64,000 bases of DNA from Teleogryllus oceanicus. Its lineage: Eukaryota > Arthropoda > Insecta > Orthoptera > Gryllidae. Numbering within the stretch: the first letter of the stretch is position 1; every line of letters begins with the position of its first letter. The notes below the pieces were generated by a model that was given only the letters and a program-made list of their open reading frames with translations, was not told the DNA's origin and made no database searches. A program made the translations under genes and the position numbers. The stretch is taken from NCBI GenBank assembly GCA_964035755.1, contig CAXIVR010000014.1:53203034-53267033 (forward strand). The letters run 5' to 3'. Shown here piece by piece: positions 26,093-33,423 of the stretch.

Positions 26093-29000
26093 TAATTTAA
26101 TAATGAATTCACATTGAACGATCATCTTCAAGTGGCTTTAGCAATCAAGTATTAACCTTTTAAACCACTGAAATCATTCTCATTATATAGAAAATATATG
26201 GGTAGCAGAACCTGTAAAACCGTTAATTTAGTTCATAAAATAGAAAGGAACTAGTCGTTCCGAATGTACAGCTTCTAAATCCAATTCTTTCTGATTTCTG
26301 CCACCAGATTCTGTATTTCATTTTTCTCCAGGGTTTGTAGCAAGTACATCAATGAAGCTCTGGATCGGCTGAAGACCAAGGGAACTGTTCCAGAGAACGA
26401 GCTCTCTCTTGTAGAACGTATTCTTGCCACAGAACCAGACCCTAAAATGGCGTGCATTTTGGCTCTAGACCTCATTCTCGTCGGCATTGACACGGTAAGT
26501 ATTCTAACATAGTTGTGAGCAGACAAATAGTCATTGAATTCTTGGCTGTCCGGGATTAGCCGCGTCATGGTCGATGGAGCTGACGTTTCGGCCATCTTGC
26601 TGTGGCCTTCTTCAGAGCTATACTGCTGAAGAAGGCCACAGCAAGATGGCCGAAACGTCAGCTCCATCGACCATGACGCGGCTAATCCCGGACAGCCAAG
26701 AATTCAGCGACTCCGGCCGCGGAAGCCTACGACCCCCCAAATAGTCATTGACTCGAGCCGCGGAAGCTTAACGTGAACAAAATTGATATTCCCCGATCGG
26801 TCAGGTTGATGTCTCGGTCCCTTGAATTTGAAACTGATGTTTTTAGTTTGGTCAATACTTTACATGAAGCCCCTGGGACATTTTAAAAATTTTCGAAAAA
26901 ATGGGTCCGAATTTGTTAATTAGATTTTGTTGACGAACAGCGTAAAGAACACTTAAGAGAATGATGCAGGTGTCATTTTCGTTGAAATCCCTGATTTTTC
27001 GATGATTGCAAAAGTTTACAACTGTTTTCAGCGTCTTCCTGTAACTAGAATATTGAAGATGGAGATTCTTTCTAAAAAAATCTGATTTTTAGAGGCGTAT
27101 TAAAATAAAGTCATGTACAATTTTTCGAAAACAAAAAGTTTTCATGTACTTTTGCGTGATATTTAGGCAATTTTTAAACATTATTTTCTCAATTTACGGC
27201 TCCAATTTTTTCCTTTAAATTTTCTTCTCGTATGTATCGAAGGACGGTACAAAATATGCTGTTAGTCCCATTTTCGGTGAACTCTGTATTTTCTTCTTTC
27301 TTTTTACAGCAAAAAGTTAACAATACAATGTATTACATTATTCAAAACATAGGTTTTTCTCTTAAATAAAATCTGTTCTAAAAAAATAGTCTCTTTAAAA
27401 AAGATCGTGTACAATTTTTTGATAAAACTAGTTTTTACGTAATTTCTGATTGAAGATAAAGCAACTAAAAAACAGTTTTCTCAACAACCGCTCCACATAT
27501 TTTCTTCAATTTTTTTTCCACGAACAGAACAAAGGACGCTTAAAAGAATGGCATAGATCTCATTTTCATTGAAATCTCTGAATTTTCGAAAATGAGAAAC
27601 TTTGAAATAATACGAAAGAGTAGCACTACTAGTTCTAAACGTTTCAAAAGTCTTTAAGACAACTTTTTAACAAATAAATTTCGAAAACAAGCTTTAAAAG
27701 TTAATTAAATGTTCGATGCCGGCTTTTGCGAGAGTAAAAAAATCCAATGGCGTTTTCGAAAAATTCCTGGTTCATGTTCCTGGTTCTGTTACTGTATAAA
27801 TGGCGCTCTTGACAGCAAAATGGACTGTAATCTGCATGTTGCCTATAGCCTCCACCAATTTGTGCAATTATGCAACTAGCTTACATTGGGTGGGTGACCC
27901 GACTTTGCGGGTTCAAACCCGATGGATTTTTAAGGGCGAAAAAATCCCTCGTACGCCTTCTTTCGGAGGGGAAGTAAAGCCGGTTGTCCCATGTGGTAGA
28001 TTTACTGAACGTAAAAGATCCTCAAGCCCAAAAGAAGCCTCTGAGCAAAATTGAGATCCGCCAGTTTCGTCGCCCAAGCTAATACCTCCTTTCTCCGCTA
28101 GGTGGTGAAAGGAGCGTAGCGAAATTTGCGTGGTTAGACGGAAAAGCGGGCCTGATGGCCCGAGTCTCGCCACGTATAATAAGGCATTAACTAAACTAAA
28201 CTAAACTTACATTGGAGTCTTCGTTGGAGCTAAAATCGTAGTGAGCGAAAAGGAAATATGGCAAGGAGGTTAGAGTGATGACAGGTATTGATGACGGATA
28301 GGCTAAATATTCATTTTCTTACAGTTGTAAACCCTAGAAAATAGTTTTAATATGTAGCAATAGCCATAAGCCAATGTTGAAAAAGAATTCACCCGTTTTT
28401 TTTAGTAAACAAACAATTAAAGAAAAGTAATTTAACAACACAACTTAGTGGGTAACTGGAATTTCGAGTTTCCTAACTGAGCTTTATTCACTTCGGAAGA
28501 ACTGTCTCACATTACTGTTCTCAGGCCCTAACCATTCTCGCTCATGAACAAAGCTATAAACTGTTATGTTGATAATTAAAAACTGTAGAAGTAAAATGAA
28601 TTAGATACACCATGCCGTTGATAATTGAGATAAATATAATTAGTGTAACAAATGTTGCTGATAATTTACACGTTAAGAAAGTGAACAAATCATATGCTTC
28701 CTAATTTTTGCATTTGAGTTTTCAAACTATCTTCCTGTGCAATTTTTGGATCTAAAACTTGATTACATTAAGGTATGATAATATTCTACAATTATTTTCA
28801 AAAATTAGTTTTCACATTCCATCAAAATGTATATTGTAAACTTCATTTATAATGGTTTCACAGGTATTTATTTCTGTTTTCTTTTAGATCTCCATGGCAA
28901 TTTTTGGATCTAAAACTTGATTACATTAATGCATGATAATATTCTACAATTATTTTCAAAAATTAGTTTTTACATTTCATCAAAATGTATATTGTTAACT

Positions 29001-29885
29001 TCATTTATAATGGTTTCACAGGTATTTATTTCTGATGTTTTCTTTTAGATCTCCATGGCTGTGTGTTCCATGTTGTATCAACTTGCCACAAGGCCTGAGG
29101 AACAAGAAAAAATCTATGAAGAGTTGAAGCACACTCTACCTGATCCAAAAGCTCAACTTACTGAAAAGCATTTGAATCAAATGCCATATCTTCGTGCATT
29201 TATGAGAGAGGTCTTCAGGTAAGATAGAGTAAATCAATGTAAAAAAATTCATTAAATTTTCTGTTAACATTACAGAACATAAATTTTTGATAATTTTTAT
29301 TATTTCTAGAATGTACTCTACAGTCATTGGAAATGGTAGAACTCTTCAGAATGATATGGTTATATGTGGTTATAAAATTCCAAAAGGGGTAAATTCTATA
29401 CTATACTAATTTAATAAAAAGTTAATACAAAAAATGTAATGAATATAAAATGTTTAAATTTCAACTTTCAGGTACAGCTTGTGTTTCCTACTCTTGTCAC
29501 AGGAAGCATGGAGGAATACGTACATGATGCGACAAGTTTCAAACCATCAAGATGGTTGAAACAATCAATGGGTGCTGAATCTAAAATTCACCCTTTTGCA
29601 TCACTCCCATATGGTTATGGGGCTCGAATGTGTTTGGGACGGCGTTTTGCTGACCTAGAAATGCAAATATTATTAGCAAAAGTGAGCTGAGCACATTTTG
29701 ATTAATTAGTTAATAATTAATACAGTAAATTCAAACCATCATACAATTATTTCATGCTTGATTTTTTGTTTCAGCTCATTCGTTCATACAAACTTGAATA
29801 CCATCACAAACCTCTGGAGTACAAAGTCACATTTATGTATGCACCGGATGGAGAACTAAAATTCAAAATGATCCCACGATATTAA
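9251..29885 (+). CDS. Cyp301a1: Cytochrome P450, mitochondrial clan, CYP301A1-like (10 exons)
   Basis: Heme-thiolate monooxygenase. In Drosophila, CYP301A1 is needed for normal adult cuticle; the substrate is unsettled. Mitochondrial-clan P450s work in the inner mitochondrial membrane with adrenodoxin and its reductase. Exons: 9251(uncertain)-9536, 13758-14034, 21465-21581, 22565-22641, 25030-25231, 26332-26494, 29049-29218, 29310-29388, 29472-29681, 29775-29885. All introns are GT-AG and the phases chain (1,2,2,1,2,0,2,0,0). Visible motifs: RPYHEVPGPRPLPLIG hinge, WREFRTRVQKP helix C, SLECIGRVALD, I-helix LVGIDT, EVFR as ExxR, PSRW, heme loop YGYGARMCLG with the cysteine ligand, stop TAA. 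About 470 residues are secure and roughly 95 more lie in exon 1; family length is about 530-560. The Arg/Ala-rich exon 1 fits a mitochondrial presequence. The start codon is not identified. CYP301B1 or CYP49A1 are the alternatives; family assignment is from memory of conserved wording, not alignment. Confidence 0.85.
9544..11158. repeat. Tandem array of four units of about 165 bp in P450 intron 1
   Basis: Units begin near 9544, 9714, 9874 and 10988. Each contains agagaatttg, gaattcgtatttgggcaaa and ctttaattcttttatcg. The fourth unit is separated from the third by a 948-bp transposon insertion. Confidence 0.85.
10040..10987. mobile_element. hAT-type nonautonomous DNA transposon with 8-bp target duplication
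   Basis: Ends TAGAGATTGGC at the left and, read inward from the right, TAGGGATGTGC. It is flanked by CTTTATTA at 10032-10039 and 10988-10995. An 8-bp duplication and TAGRGATG-type ends are hAT hallmarks. No transposase ORF. Sub-terminal CAGCTGTTATT-like motifs recur near both ends. It interrupts the tandem array. Confidence 0.8.
11486..11597 (-). mobile_element. SINE copy G, head and tail only
   Basis: The tail (attgattgattgatt, gtgtttccaggcgca) is joined directly to the head (aacctaggacctcccggtc, then the rc of tgatgtcactgcagcgcc), with the entire 400-bp body missing. Head polarity gives the minus strand. Confidence 0.75.
11598..12940. other. AT-rich part of P450 intron 1
   Basis: No exon-like or repeat signal apart from a fragment of the MITE end near 11607. 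Short ORFs at 11684-11896 and 12164-12394 are unremarkable. Confidence 0.4.
12941..13035 (+). repeat. Partial duplicate of the P450 exon 2 splice acceptor region
   Basis: About 90 bp matches 13695-13788: gcaacgcgt, then caccaaacgccctgattccg, ttcag/G and aaacacgtggcacatgctacc against the true caacacgtggcgcatgctgcc. The copy keeps a polypyrimidine tract and an AG, with first residues N-T-W-H-M-L-P in frame, then loses similarity. Confidence 0.75.
13200..13690 (+). mobile_element. SINE copy F, between duplicated exon 2 acceptors
   Basis: Starts in the cagcgcctctgaccgggagg head, box B ggttcgagtcc near 13230, then all body blocks, ending gacgcgcccggaaac. The best-preserved body in the window. It ends about 70 bp before the true exon 2 acceptor. 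Confidence 0.8.
13758..14034 (+). CDS. Cyp301a1: P450 exon 2
   Basis: Acceptor ttgcag, donor GTACGT, entering in phase 1 and leaving in phase 2. Encodes NTWRMLPVVGQY through SGLVGRPDLLFVYDADAIER, GPTPFRPSMP and KDFFGQLPGVVGV (helix A to helix B' region). Very GC-rich. A partial copy of its start lies 752 bp upstream. Confidence 0.92.
14070..14930. repeat. Tandem palindromic repeat rich in TGCGCATGCGCA
   Basis: A gcgcatgcacat microsatellite (14086-14160) leads into units of about 148 bp near 14162, 14311 and 14458, with a further unit near 14780-14925. Each holds tctgcgcatgcgcagatgca, gatgcgaaact, gcgcatgagcagaagatcga and cgttcgagtg..cacaaactctct. The long inverted pairs suggest a foldback or MITE origin. 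Confidence 0.75.
15053..15250. repeat. Dispersed repeat, partner of 16972-17145
   Basis: Shares ttcacttctcgcatcaaaac, cagtaacgaaatgacat, ccacaaactacct, aacacaatctgaaatccac and attccgatgtaaacttaacg with 16972-17145, same orientation. No coding potential. Confidence 0.75.
15432..15664. repeat. Small MITE with 24-bp terminal inverted repeats
   Basis: Left end gtgcgccaggaaagtctctc plus caca, right end the near-perfect reverse complement (tgtggagagactttccttgc plus gcgt). 233 bp, noncoding. The antisense 98-codon ORF spans it by chance. Confidence 0.7.
15829..16534. repeat. Foldback element with about 30-bp inverted ends
   Basis: agcgattttcctaaggttga near 15830 is mirrored by tcatccttaggaaaatcgtt near 16513-16533, and gccaaagtgac is mirrored by gtcactttggc. 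The interior (72-codon ORF at 16044) is not recognised. Confidence 0.6.
16845..17310. repeat. Foldback repeat with hammerhead-like cores in both arms
   Basis: Arms of about 125 bp (16845-16970 and 17175-17310) are inverted, matching from caggcaggtt..acggggtttggtcag through gtttgccaacgtttcgg to catgaataat. Each arm, read toward the outside, holds CTGATGA, a short stem and GAAAC (plus strand 17222-17228 and 17246-17250; minus strand 16916-16922 and 16894-16898). The spacer is a second copy of the 15053-15250 repeat. Confidence 0.8.
17563..17810. repeat. Dispersed repeat, also at 42222-42430 (inverted)
   Basis: The stretch with agtagtatatgacttagtgt and agggatcacagaattttgaa, then catacgcagtttttaactgc, recurs in reverse complement at 42222-42430. 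A short piece (acgtcacatacagtttttc) lies at about 18711. Ends in a TAAATAAATA tail. Confidence 0.75.
17825..18070. other. GC-rich, CpG-rich stretch
   Basis: Open frames exist on both strands, as expected from composition, but none shows a conserved motif. It could be a CpG island or an exon of an unrecognised transcript. Confidence 0.3.
18075..18600. repeat. Compound minisatellite of CCACCG, CCACTG and ACACTG units
   Basis: Hexamer runs dominated by ccaccg grade into actgac/actgacactg runs near 18420-18476. The long proline, threonine and valine-alanine ORFs here are translations of the array. Confidence 0.95.
18765..18822. repeat. (CTC)n microsatellite
   Basis: A cct/ctc trinucleotide run of about 58 bp, continuing as pyrimidine-rich, ccaccR-rich sequence to about 19330. 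Confidence 0.95.
18823..19899. other. Pyrimidine-rich then AT-rich intronic sequence
   Basis: 18823-19330 is C/T-rich with degenerate ccacc units and produces long but uninformative ORFs. 19331-19899 shows nothing recognisable. Confidence 0.45.
19900..20665. repeat. Long foldback element, arms of about 220 bp
   Basis: aatcaattcaattcatcg at 19906 is mirrored by cgatgaattgaacc near 20656. cgtcctaccaatgaaaaatc, ggaaacaaacgcagtaagcc and aaaatgagcaac (20099-20150) are mirrored by gttgctcattttggcttact and gtctttgtttccgatttttc at 20403-20445. The arms are diverged, so it is old. Confidence 0.7.
20697..21357. repeat. Direct-then-inverted array of about 107-bp units with hammerhead-like cores
   Basis: Four direct units (from 20701, 20806, 20914, 21018) are followed by a gcagcagtatactgctgctg palindrome centre (21115-21165) and two inverted units (to 21357). 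Each unit, in one orientation, reads CTGAAGA, a GGCC-N10-GGCC stem, GAAAC, GTC. The clearest is plus strand 21166-21199. It ends about 108 bp before P450 exon 3. Confidence 0.85.
21465..21581 (+). CDS. Cyp301a1: P450 exon 3
   Basis: Acceptor gcgcag, donor GTGAGT. With the split valine it reads VHGEAWREFRTRVQKP and QTVRKYIQPIEEVTDVFIGR: the helix C WxxxR motif that contacts heme propionate (W-R-E-F-R). Confidence 0.92.
21751..21900 (+). mobile_element. SINE copy H, 5' fragment
   Basis: The best-preserved head of the family: gagcggtagctcagtgcatc (box A) and gaggtcctaggttccacttc (mutated box B), continuing to gtctggaggagaattctagc and stopping there. Confidence 0.8.
21901..22564. other. P450 intron 3 remainder, with a (GAT)n run
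   Basis: A trinucleotide gat run lies at 22268-22302. Nothing else recognised. Confidence 0.5.
22565..22641 (+). CDS. Cyp301a1: P450 exon 4
   Basis: Acceptor ttccag, donor GTAAGT. Encodes MLEMKDTKDEMPADFDNEIH and KWSLE. 77 bp, phase 2 in and phase 1 out. Confidence 0.9.
23165..23900. repeat. Three diverged units of a satellite of about 295 bp, array 1
   Basis: Unit starts near 23240, 23540 and 23780 share an agaacaagaacacttaaaaa / gcaaaggacgcttaaaaatt motif, then a gaactctctgaattttcggc motif and a gcaaaagtt..gaagatagagattt motif. Homologous to 26840-27720. Confidence 0.6.
24262..24612 (+). mobile_element. Second tRNA-derived SINE family, copy 1
   Basis: Head with gttgtaatggttagtgtaac (box A region) and cttgttcaaaccc (box B). 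Body shared with 27885-28208: gcgccttccttaggagggga, agtaaagc, aaaagaagcctctg and aggcctgatggcttgg. Tail aatattgattgatcgat. Confidence 0.75.
25030..25231 (+). CDS. Cyp301a1: P450 exon 5
   Basis: Acceptor ccacag, donor GTAAGC. Encodes IGRVALDVRLGCLD, then SEPQKIIDAAKYALRNVAIL and FFIE (helices F-G region). GC-rich like exons 1-3. Confidence 0.92.
25258..25402. repeat. (AAT)n-(GAT)n compound microsatellite
   Basis: Starts about 25 bp after the exon 5 donor: about 27 bp of aat, then about 118 bp of gat with acg interruptions. The poly-His, poly-Ser and poly-Ile ORFs on the minus strand are artefacts. Confidence 0.96.
25403..25640 (+). mobile_element. Possible third SINE with box-B-like segment
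   Basis: gatcgcgggttcgggtcccg resembles a tRNA T-arm and box B. It sits right after the gat microsatellite. There is no second copy in the window, so this rests on the T-arm alone. Confidence 0.35.
25740..26023 (-). mobile_element. Possible fourth tRNA-derived SINE
   Basis: On the minus strand: ctgggatgactagtaggcag (box A region), then gttctgagttcgattcccgg (box B). The body runs leftwards to a gccggcgaagtcgggctacc GC-rich hairpin. Single copy here. Confidence 0.5.
26024..26095. repeat. (AAT)n microsatellite
   Basis: About 70 bp of aat/ata repeats. Confidence 0.95.
26332..26494 (+). CDS. Cyp301a1: P450 exon 6 (I-helix)
   Basis: Acceptor ctccag, donor GTAAGT. Encodes VCSKYINEALDRLKTKG and ends CILALDLILVGIDT, the start of the oxygen-activating I-helix motif. 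The intron begins with a near-immediate 81-bp perfect inverted repeat. Confidence 0.93.
26535..26706. repeat. Perfect 81-bp inverted repeat with 10-nt spacer
   Basis: Left arm 26535-26615 and right arm 26626-26706 are exact reverse complements. The spacer is agctatactg. The arms are the same family as the 20.7-21.4 kb array and contain CTGAAGA (26626-26632) and GAAAC (26652-26656). It begins 41 nt after the end of P450 exon 6. In RNA it would form an 81-bp hairpin. Confidence 0.95.
26840..27720. repeat. Three diverged units of a satellite of about 295 bp, array 2
   Basis: Related phrases near 26935 (gcgtaaagaacacttaagag), 27232 (cgtatgtatcgaaggacggt) and 27523 (agaacaaaggacgcttaaaa) give a period of about 290-297 bp. 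It matches array 1 in intron 4 along its length (for example actttacatgaa, gcaaaagttRaca, cgaaaaca). Confidence 0.6.
27885..28208 (+). mobile_element. Second tRNA-derived SINE family, copy 2
   Basis: Head with ttgggtgggtgacccgactt and gcgggttcaaaccc (box B). Body as in 24262-24612 with ggaggggaagtaaagccggt and aaaagaagcctctgagcaaa. Tail aactaaactaaactaaact. A cleaner copy than the first. Confidence 0.75.
28740..29058 (+). repeat. Tandem duplication of the P450 exon 7 acceptor (158 + 161 bp)
   Basis: 28740-28897 and 28898-29058 are about 95% alike: both start caatttttggatctaaaact and both end cttttagatctccatgg. Each copy therefore carries branch-point region, polypyrimidine tract, AG and the first 10 exon bases. 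Only the second is followed by real exon 7 sequence. Confidence 0.95.
29049..29218 (+). CDS. Cyp301a1: P450 exon 7 (I-helix end to K-helix)
   Basis: Acceptor ttttag, donor GTAAGA. Encodes ISMAVCSMLYQLATRPEEQ through MPYLRAFMREVFR, containing the ExxR motif (EVFR). The acceptor and the first 10 bases of the exon are duplicated about 160 bp upstream. Confidence 0.95.
29310..29388 (+). CDS. Cyp301a1: P450 exon 8
   Basis: Encodes MYSTVIGNGRTLQNDMVICG and YKIPKG (beta sheet 1 and the gate before the PERF region). Introns on both sides are only 83-91 bp. Confidence 0.94.
29472..29681 (+). CDS. Cyp301a1: P450 exon 9 (heme-binding loop)
   Basis: Encodes VQLVFPTLVTGSMEEYV, FKPSRWLKQ (PERF-type), then FASLPYGYGARMCLGRR and FADLEMQILLAK. 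The cysteine in RMCLG is the axial heme ligand. The usual first Phe of the loop is Tyr here. Confidence 0.96.
29775..29885 (+). CDS. Cyp301a1: P450 exon 10 (C terminus and stop)
   Basis: Acceptor tttcag. Encodes LIRSYKLEYHHKPLEYK and ends DGELKFKMIPRY then TAA at 29883-29885. No canonical AATAAA was located within the next 100 bp. Confidence 0.95.
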   Translation, partial: LIRSYKLEYHHKPLEYKVTFMYAPDGELKFKMIPRY

Positions 29886-30839
29886 CTTATCTCATACAGT
29901 AATCCTGAAACTGTTCCGTCATTTCTACTGTCTTTTCTATTTATATTATCAATAGAATATAATGCTTTTTCCTTTTTAATTGTAAAAAGTATGGTAAATA
30001 ATATATATGAAATACTTCATGTGATATGTGATAAGTATTAAATGTGAAATCTTATGCTTAATTATTTTCATTGGAGTGAGTTGTACAATAAGGAGAAAAT
30101 ATAGACTTTTTCTTAATAATTCCCTGTTTTTCTTCGCTCAGGACTCGAGTTTAGTTCACGGGGTGAATGATCCAGTTTGATGATGAAGAGATCTAGTTTG
30201 CATAAGCACAGCACTGTACAAGCACAATACAGATTCTGATGACATGTTATCCCATAGTTGATGAAGTGTAAATATACTTTGCTTGATTGTGGTAAATTAT
30301 TTTATTGTAGAAATTTATTTTACTAGGTACTCTGTCAATTTGCCAATTTCTACCTATCATTGTTTCTTTTTGTGTCATTGTTTGAACTTTTGGTTTTTAG
30401 TTCATTATTTTCTTGAGCTTATTTTTCATTATCTTAAATTCACGTTTTTTCTTTATTATAGAAATATTGTTTTTCTCATGAGTTCAAAAATGTTGTACAT
30501 TTTTTACTGGAGAAGTCGAGGTAGTGCATCTAAATGTTATTTTGACTTTATTTTTCACATTTGTTGTAACAAAATGTAAATAATACTCAAATTCTGCTAT
30601 AATTACCTTTTTAATTTATTGTCTAAAAATGTTTAATAATTTTTTAAAAAATTGTACAACAATTTTTTTATTCAAAATATTATAAATAACTTAATGATAA
30701 AAACAAAACAAAAAAGGGCACTAAAATATTTGACAACCTGGAGGCACCGAAGTCAAAATCAGGCATTGACATCCGTAACATAATCTAAGTCAGGCATTGA
30801 TATCCATAACATCAGAACGTAATCTAGGAGTTGGTACGG
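29886..30839. other. P450 3' flank, AT-rich
   Basis: Likely 3' UTR immediately after the stop; an aataaggaga near 30087 is the nearest poly(A)-signal-like hexamer. The 98-codon ORF at 30283-30579 is hydrophobic and AT-driven, with no recognised family. Confidence 0.4.
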
Positions 30840-31480
30840 TCTGAGTATTAGTGTATTTTTGTGATAATAAACAATCCATAAAACATGAGTTGTGCAAAGA
30901 AAGAATCCAAATGTGAAGAGAGAAGGGTTAATTCAAGCTCATAATTCTTGTTTGCTGCTCTCTCAAATATATAAATTGGTAGAAAGATTAAGATATGCCA
31001 TTCAAAAAATTATTTTTAGGTTTGGATATACAAAATAATTGAAAAATTCTGTGAGATTTGGAAAATTCTTCTAATTAAAATTATTATAATGTGAGAAAAC
31101 AAGTCCTCAAAAATGCTGGAAGTACCAGGCGAAAATCAATCTAGTAATCAGAAGAAAAAGAGTAGAATTTGCTAATCACTATAAGCCATATTCTAAGGAG
31201 TTGTGGGATGAAGTTTTATTTATTGATGAAGGAAAATAGACCTACATGTTTTTTTTCAAGAAAATGATAAGACAGTGTGGAGTGAAAGGAAGAAGGAATT
31301 GGTACAAAAAATTTGCTTCCTTCATGCTGATCAGAGTGACATGATTTCGAGTTACTTGCATGCAACTGGGGTAGCATCTTTAGAGTTTATAGATGGAATT
31401 ATGGATCATTAACATTACATTAACATTCTTGTAATGAATACAGCCTCCCATGCCAAAAAATTGGGACGTACAAATGGATA
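30840..31480 (+). pseudogene. Decayed Tc1/mariner-type transposase
   Basis: Broken by stops and frameshifts, but fragments in order resemble Tc1-type transposase: KKRVEFANHYKPYSKELWDE then VLFIDEGK near 31160-31240 (the second catalytic Asp region), and LEFIDGIMD near 31382-31405 (the conserved block before the final glutamate). I could not locate terminal inverted repeats. Confidence 0.6.
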
Positions 31481-31939
31481 TGGTTGTATGGAAGTAAACA
31501 ATACAATGCACACTGACTCTATTCTCTATTGTGCACATTAGCTCTCAAAACTATACTGCAGGTATACCTTTGCATCTCCCAGACAACAAATCAAATCCAA
31601 TATTTATGAAAAGACCTTAAAAGTAAACTCACTAAAAGAAACATCTCTACAAAGAAATCTGTAAGTTTCTTTCTAAAACTGTCTCTAATTTTGAAAAATA
31701 GAGGAAGATAGGTCAAACATCACTATCAATTATGCCTAAAAATTAATCATTCTATTCCTTAAAAAATTCCTAAAAGAGTGTAGACCAATCAACAAGTTAA
31801 CAATCATGTCAAACAAAATATTTAATCATAATGTAATCAATAAAAAGAATGCCAAAGAATGTACAAGTTCCTTTAATGCATAGCAATTTTTTATTTACTG
31901 CTATTTTTATGGCTTATATTTTATCAAACTCATTAATTT
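31481..31939. other. AT-rich sequence between transposase remnant and LTR
   Basis: No recognised content. It may include the 3' end of the Tc1-like element. Confidence 0.35.
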
Positions 31940-33263
31940 TGTGACGTAACCGAATATTGGATTAAAAAATAAATACACTTATTTTTGTTATTACTGTTCA
32001 GAAGCGTGCGTGCCCCAACCGGGTGCGACCTAAATCACTTCGCACGGCCATCTACGCCGCTCCTTAGCGTCGCCGAGCAAGGGGGGGGTGTAGTGTTTAG
32101 ATAACGCCTCCGAAAACCCTCAGGGACCACCGACCAGGCTCCACGCGGGCGGGCGCGGCGACCGCTCCGTGTTTGTTTACAGGAAGTGTGCGAGAGAGAG
32201 CGTTCTGGAAAATTCCATCAAAATTACCGACAAGACGCGTAATCTGATTGGAGCAATATTATTTTCGGCGTAGTAACTTTCGGCCAGTAACAACACGTCT
32301 TCAAAATTTCTGGAAACTTCTAGAACATTCCAGAAAATTGGGGAAAGAGGTTCGTGGGCGCTGAGACGCGCTGAGGGCAGACAGAAGCGGGAGGTCTTTG
32401 GACAGAGAGGCGCGGGGACGCCCAAGTCGTGCGGACACAGAGGCGGGGACGCTCATGTTGTACGGTGTGGGACGCGGAGGTCATCCGAGTTGTGTAGGCG
32501 CTAGGATAGCGCGAAGTAGCATGATTAGAGTGCGATTTGTGGTATTATCGCACCGCGTATCATTAGATTGAGAAAAAAGAACTTTATCTAGTAATGTTAT
32601 TTGTTTCTCTGCTCGTTACGCCCGCGCCGTGTATCGCAAGTTACGCGATTACGAAAATTACGATCTGTCGTCACCGATCTGTCGTCACGCTACCGCCGAC
32701 GTCCCAGCTGATGTCGTGGTTAACTCTACTCTCTTGAATGGGAGCAGGCTGCGAGAGGAATCCACCCTCCGCCCCTAAAGGGCGTGCCGTCCAGAAAAGA
32801 GCCCAGCTGTGTTGCCTGTTTGAGGCCGTTCACTGCGCGTCCTCCTGCCGCAGCGGTGATTCTAATAATCTGTCGAGCTCCGACAGACAAACAAACATTC
32901 ATTACGCCCTTCAGGCTTACCTGGACTGTTGTCAAGCATTCCAGAAGGTGCAGGCCGCGCATTGGCCCTTTTCTTTTATTTGTTAGCGCATCTCTTTTTT
33001 TTGCTTTATTTGTTTTAAGTAATTTGATCGTATTAGTTTTAAGATTGCATAAAAAAAAACAAGGGTTTAAAAAAAAAACTGAGCTCAGATAATAATGTCA
33101 GTTTACCATTTTTTAATTTCTCATTAAATTTACATTTTTTGTCTTTAAACTTTCTTTCAATTGACCTCTGTCACGTAGCCACGTCCGTCCACAACCTAAA
33201 TTTCAGGCTCTACCGTCACCTGAGCTAGCCGGCAATTACAGCACAGGTAGGTGGGGCGTCGCA
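31940..33263 (+). repeat. 5' LTR
   Basis: 1324 bp, TG...CA ends. It is followed by aatggctttcccaagtgggg; TGG two bases after the LTR is where a primer-binding site should start, but I cannot name the matching tRNA. Confidence 0.93.
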
Positions 33264-33423
33264 AATGGCTTTCCCAAGTGGGGCTCAATTAGTATCTTTG
33301 ATACCCCAGTAAAACGCCCTCAAATTTAATTTGTCTTAAAATAAATATTGTTACTTTTGAATTACTGTGTATTGCTGCGACAAATTAAATTTGAAGTTTT
33401 TTTATAATATTAAGCAAGAAATG

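Noticed and set aside
29886..30130. Poly(A) signal for the P450
   Set aside because: Only weak variants (aatata, aataag) are present; nothing decisive.
32177..33092. ORFs inside the 5' LTR and matching ones at 38842-39709
   Set aside because: LTR sequence; reading frames are not preserved between the two copies.
33240..33290. Assignment of a specific tRNA primer to the retrotransposon
   Set aside because: The sequence after the 5' LTR does not clearly complement any tRNA 3' end that I can recall, so no primer is named.
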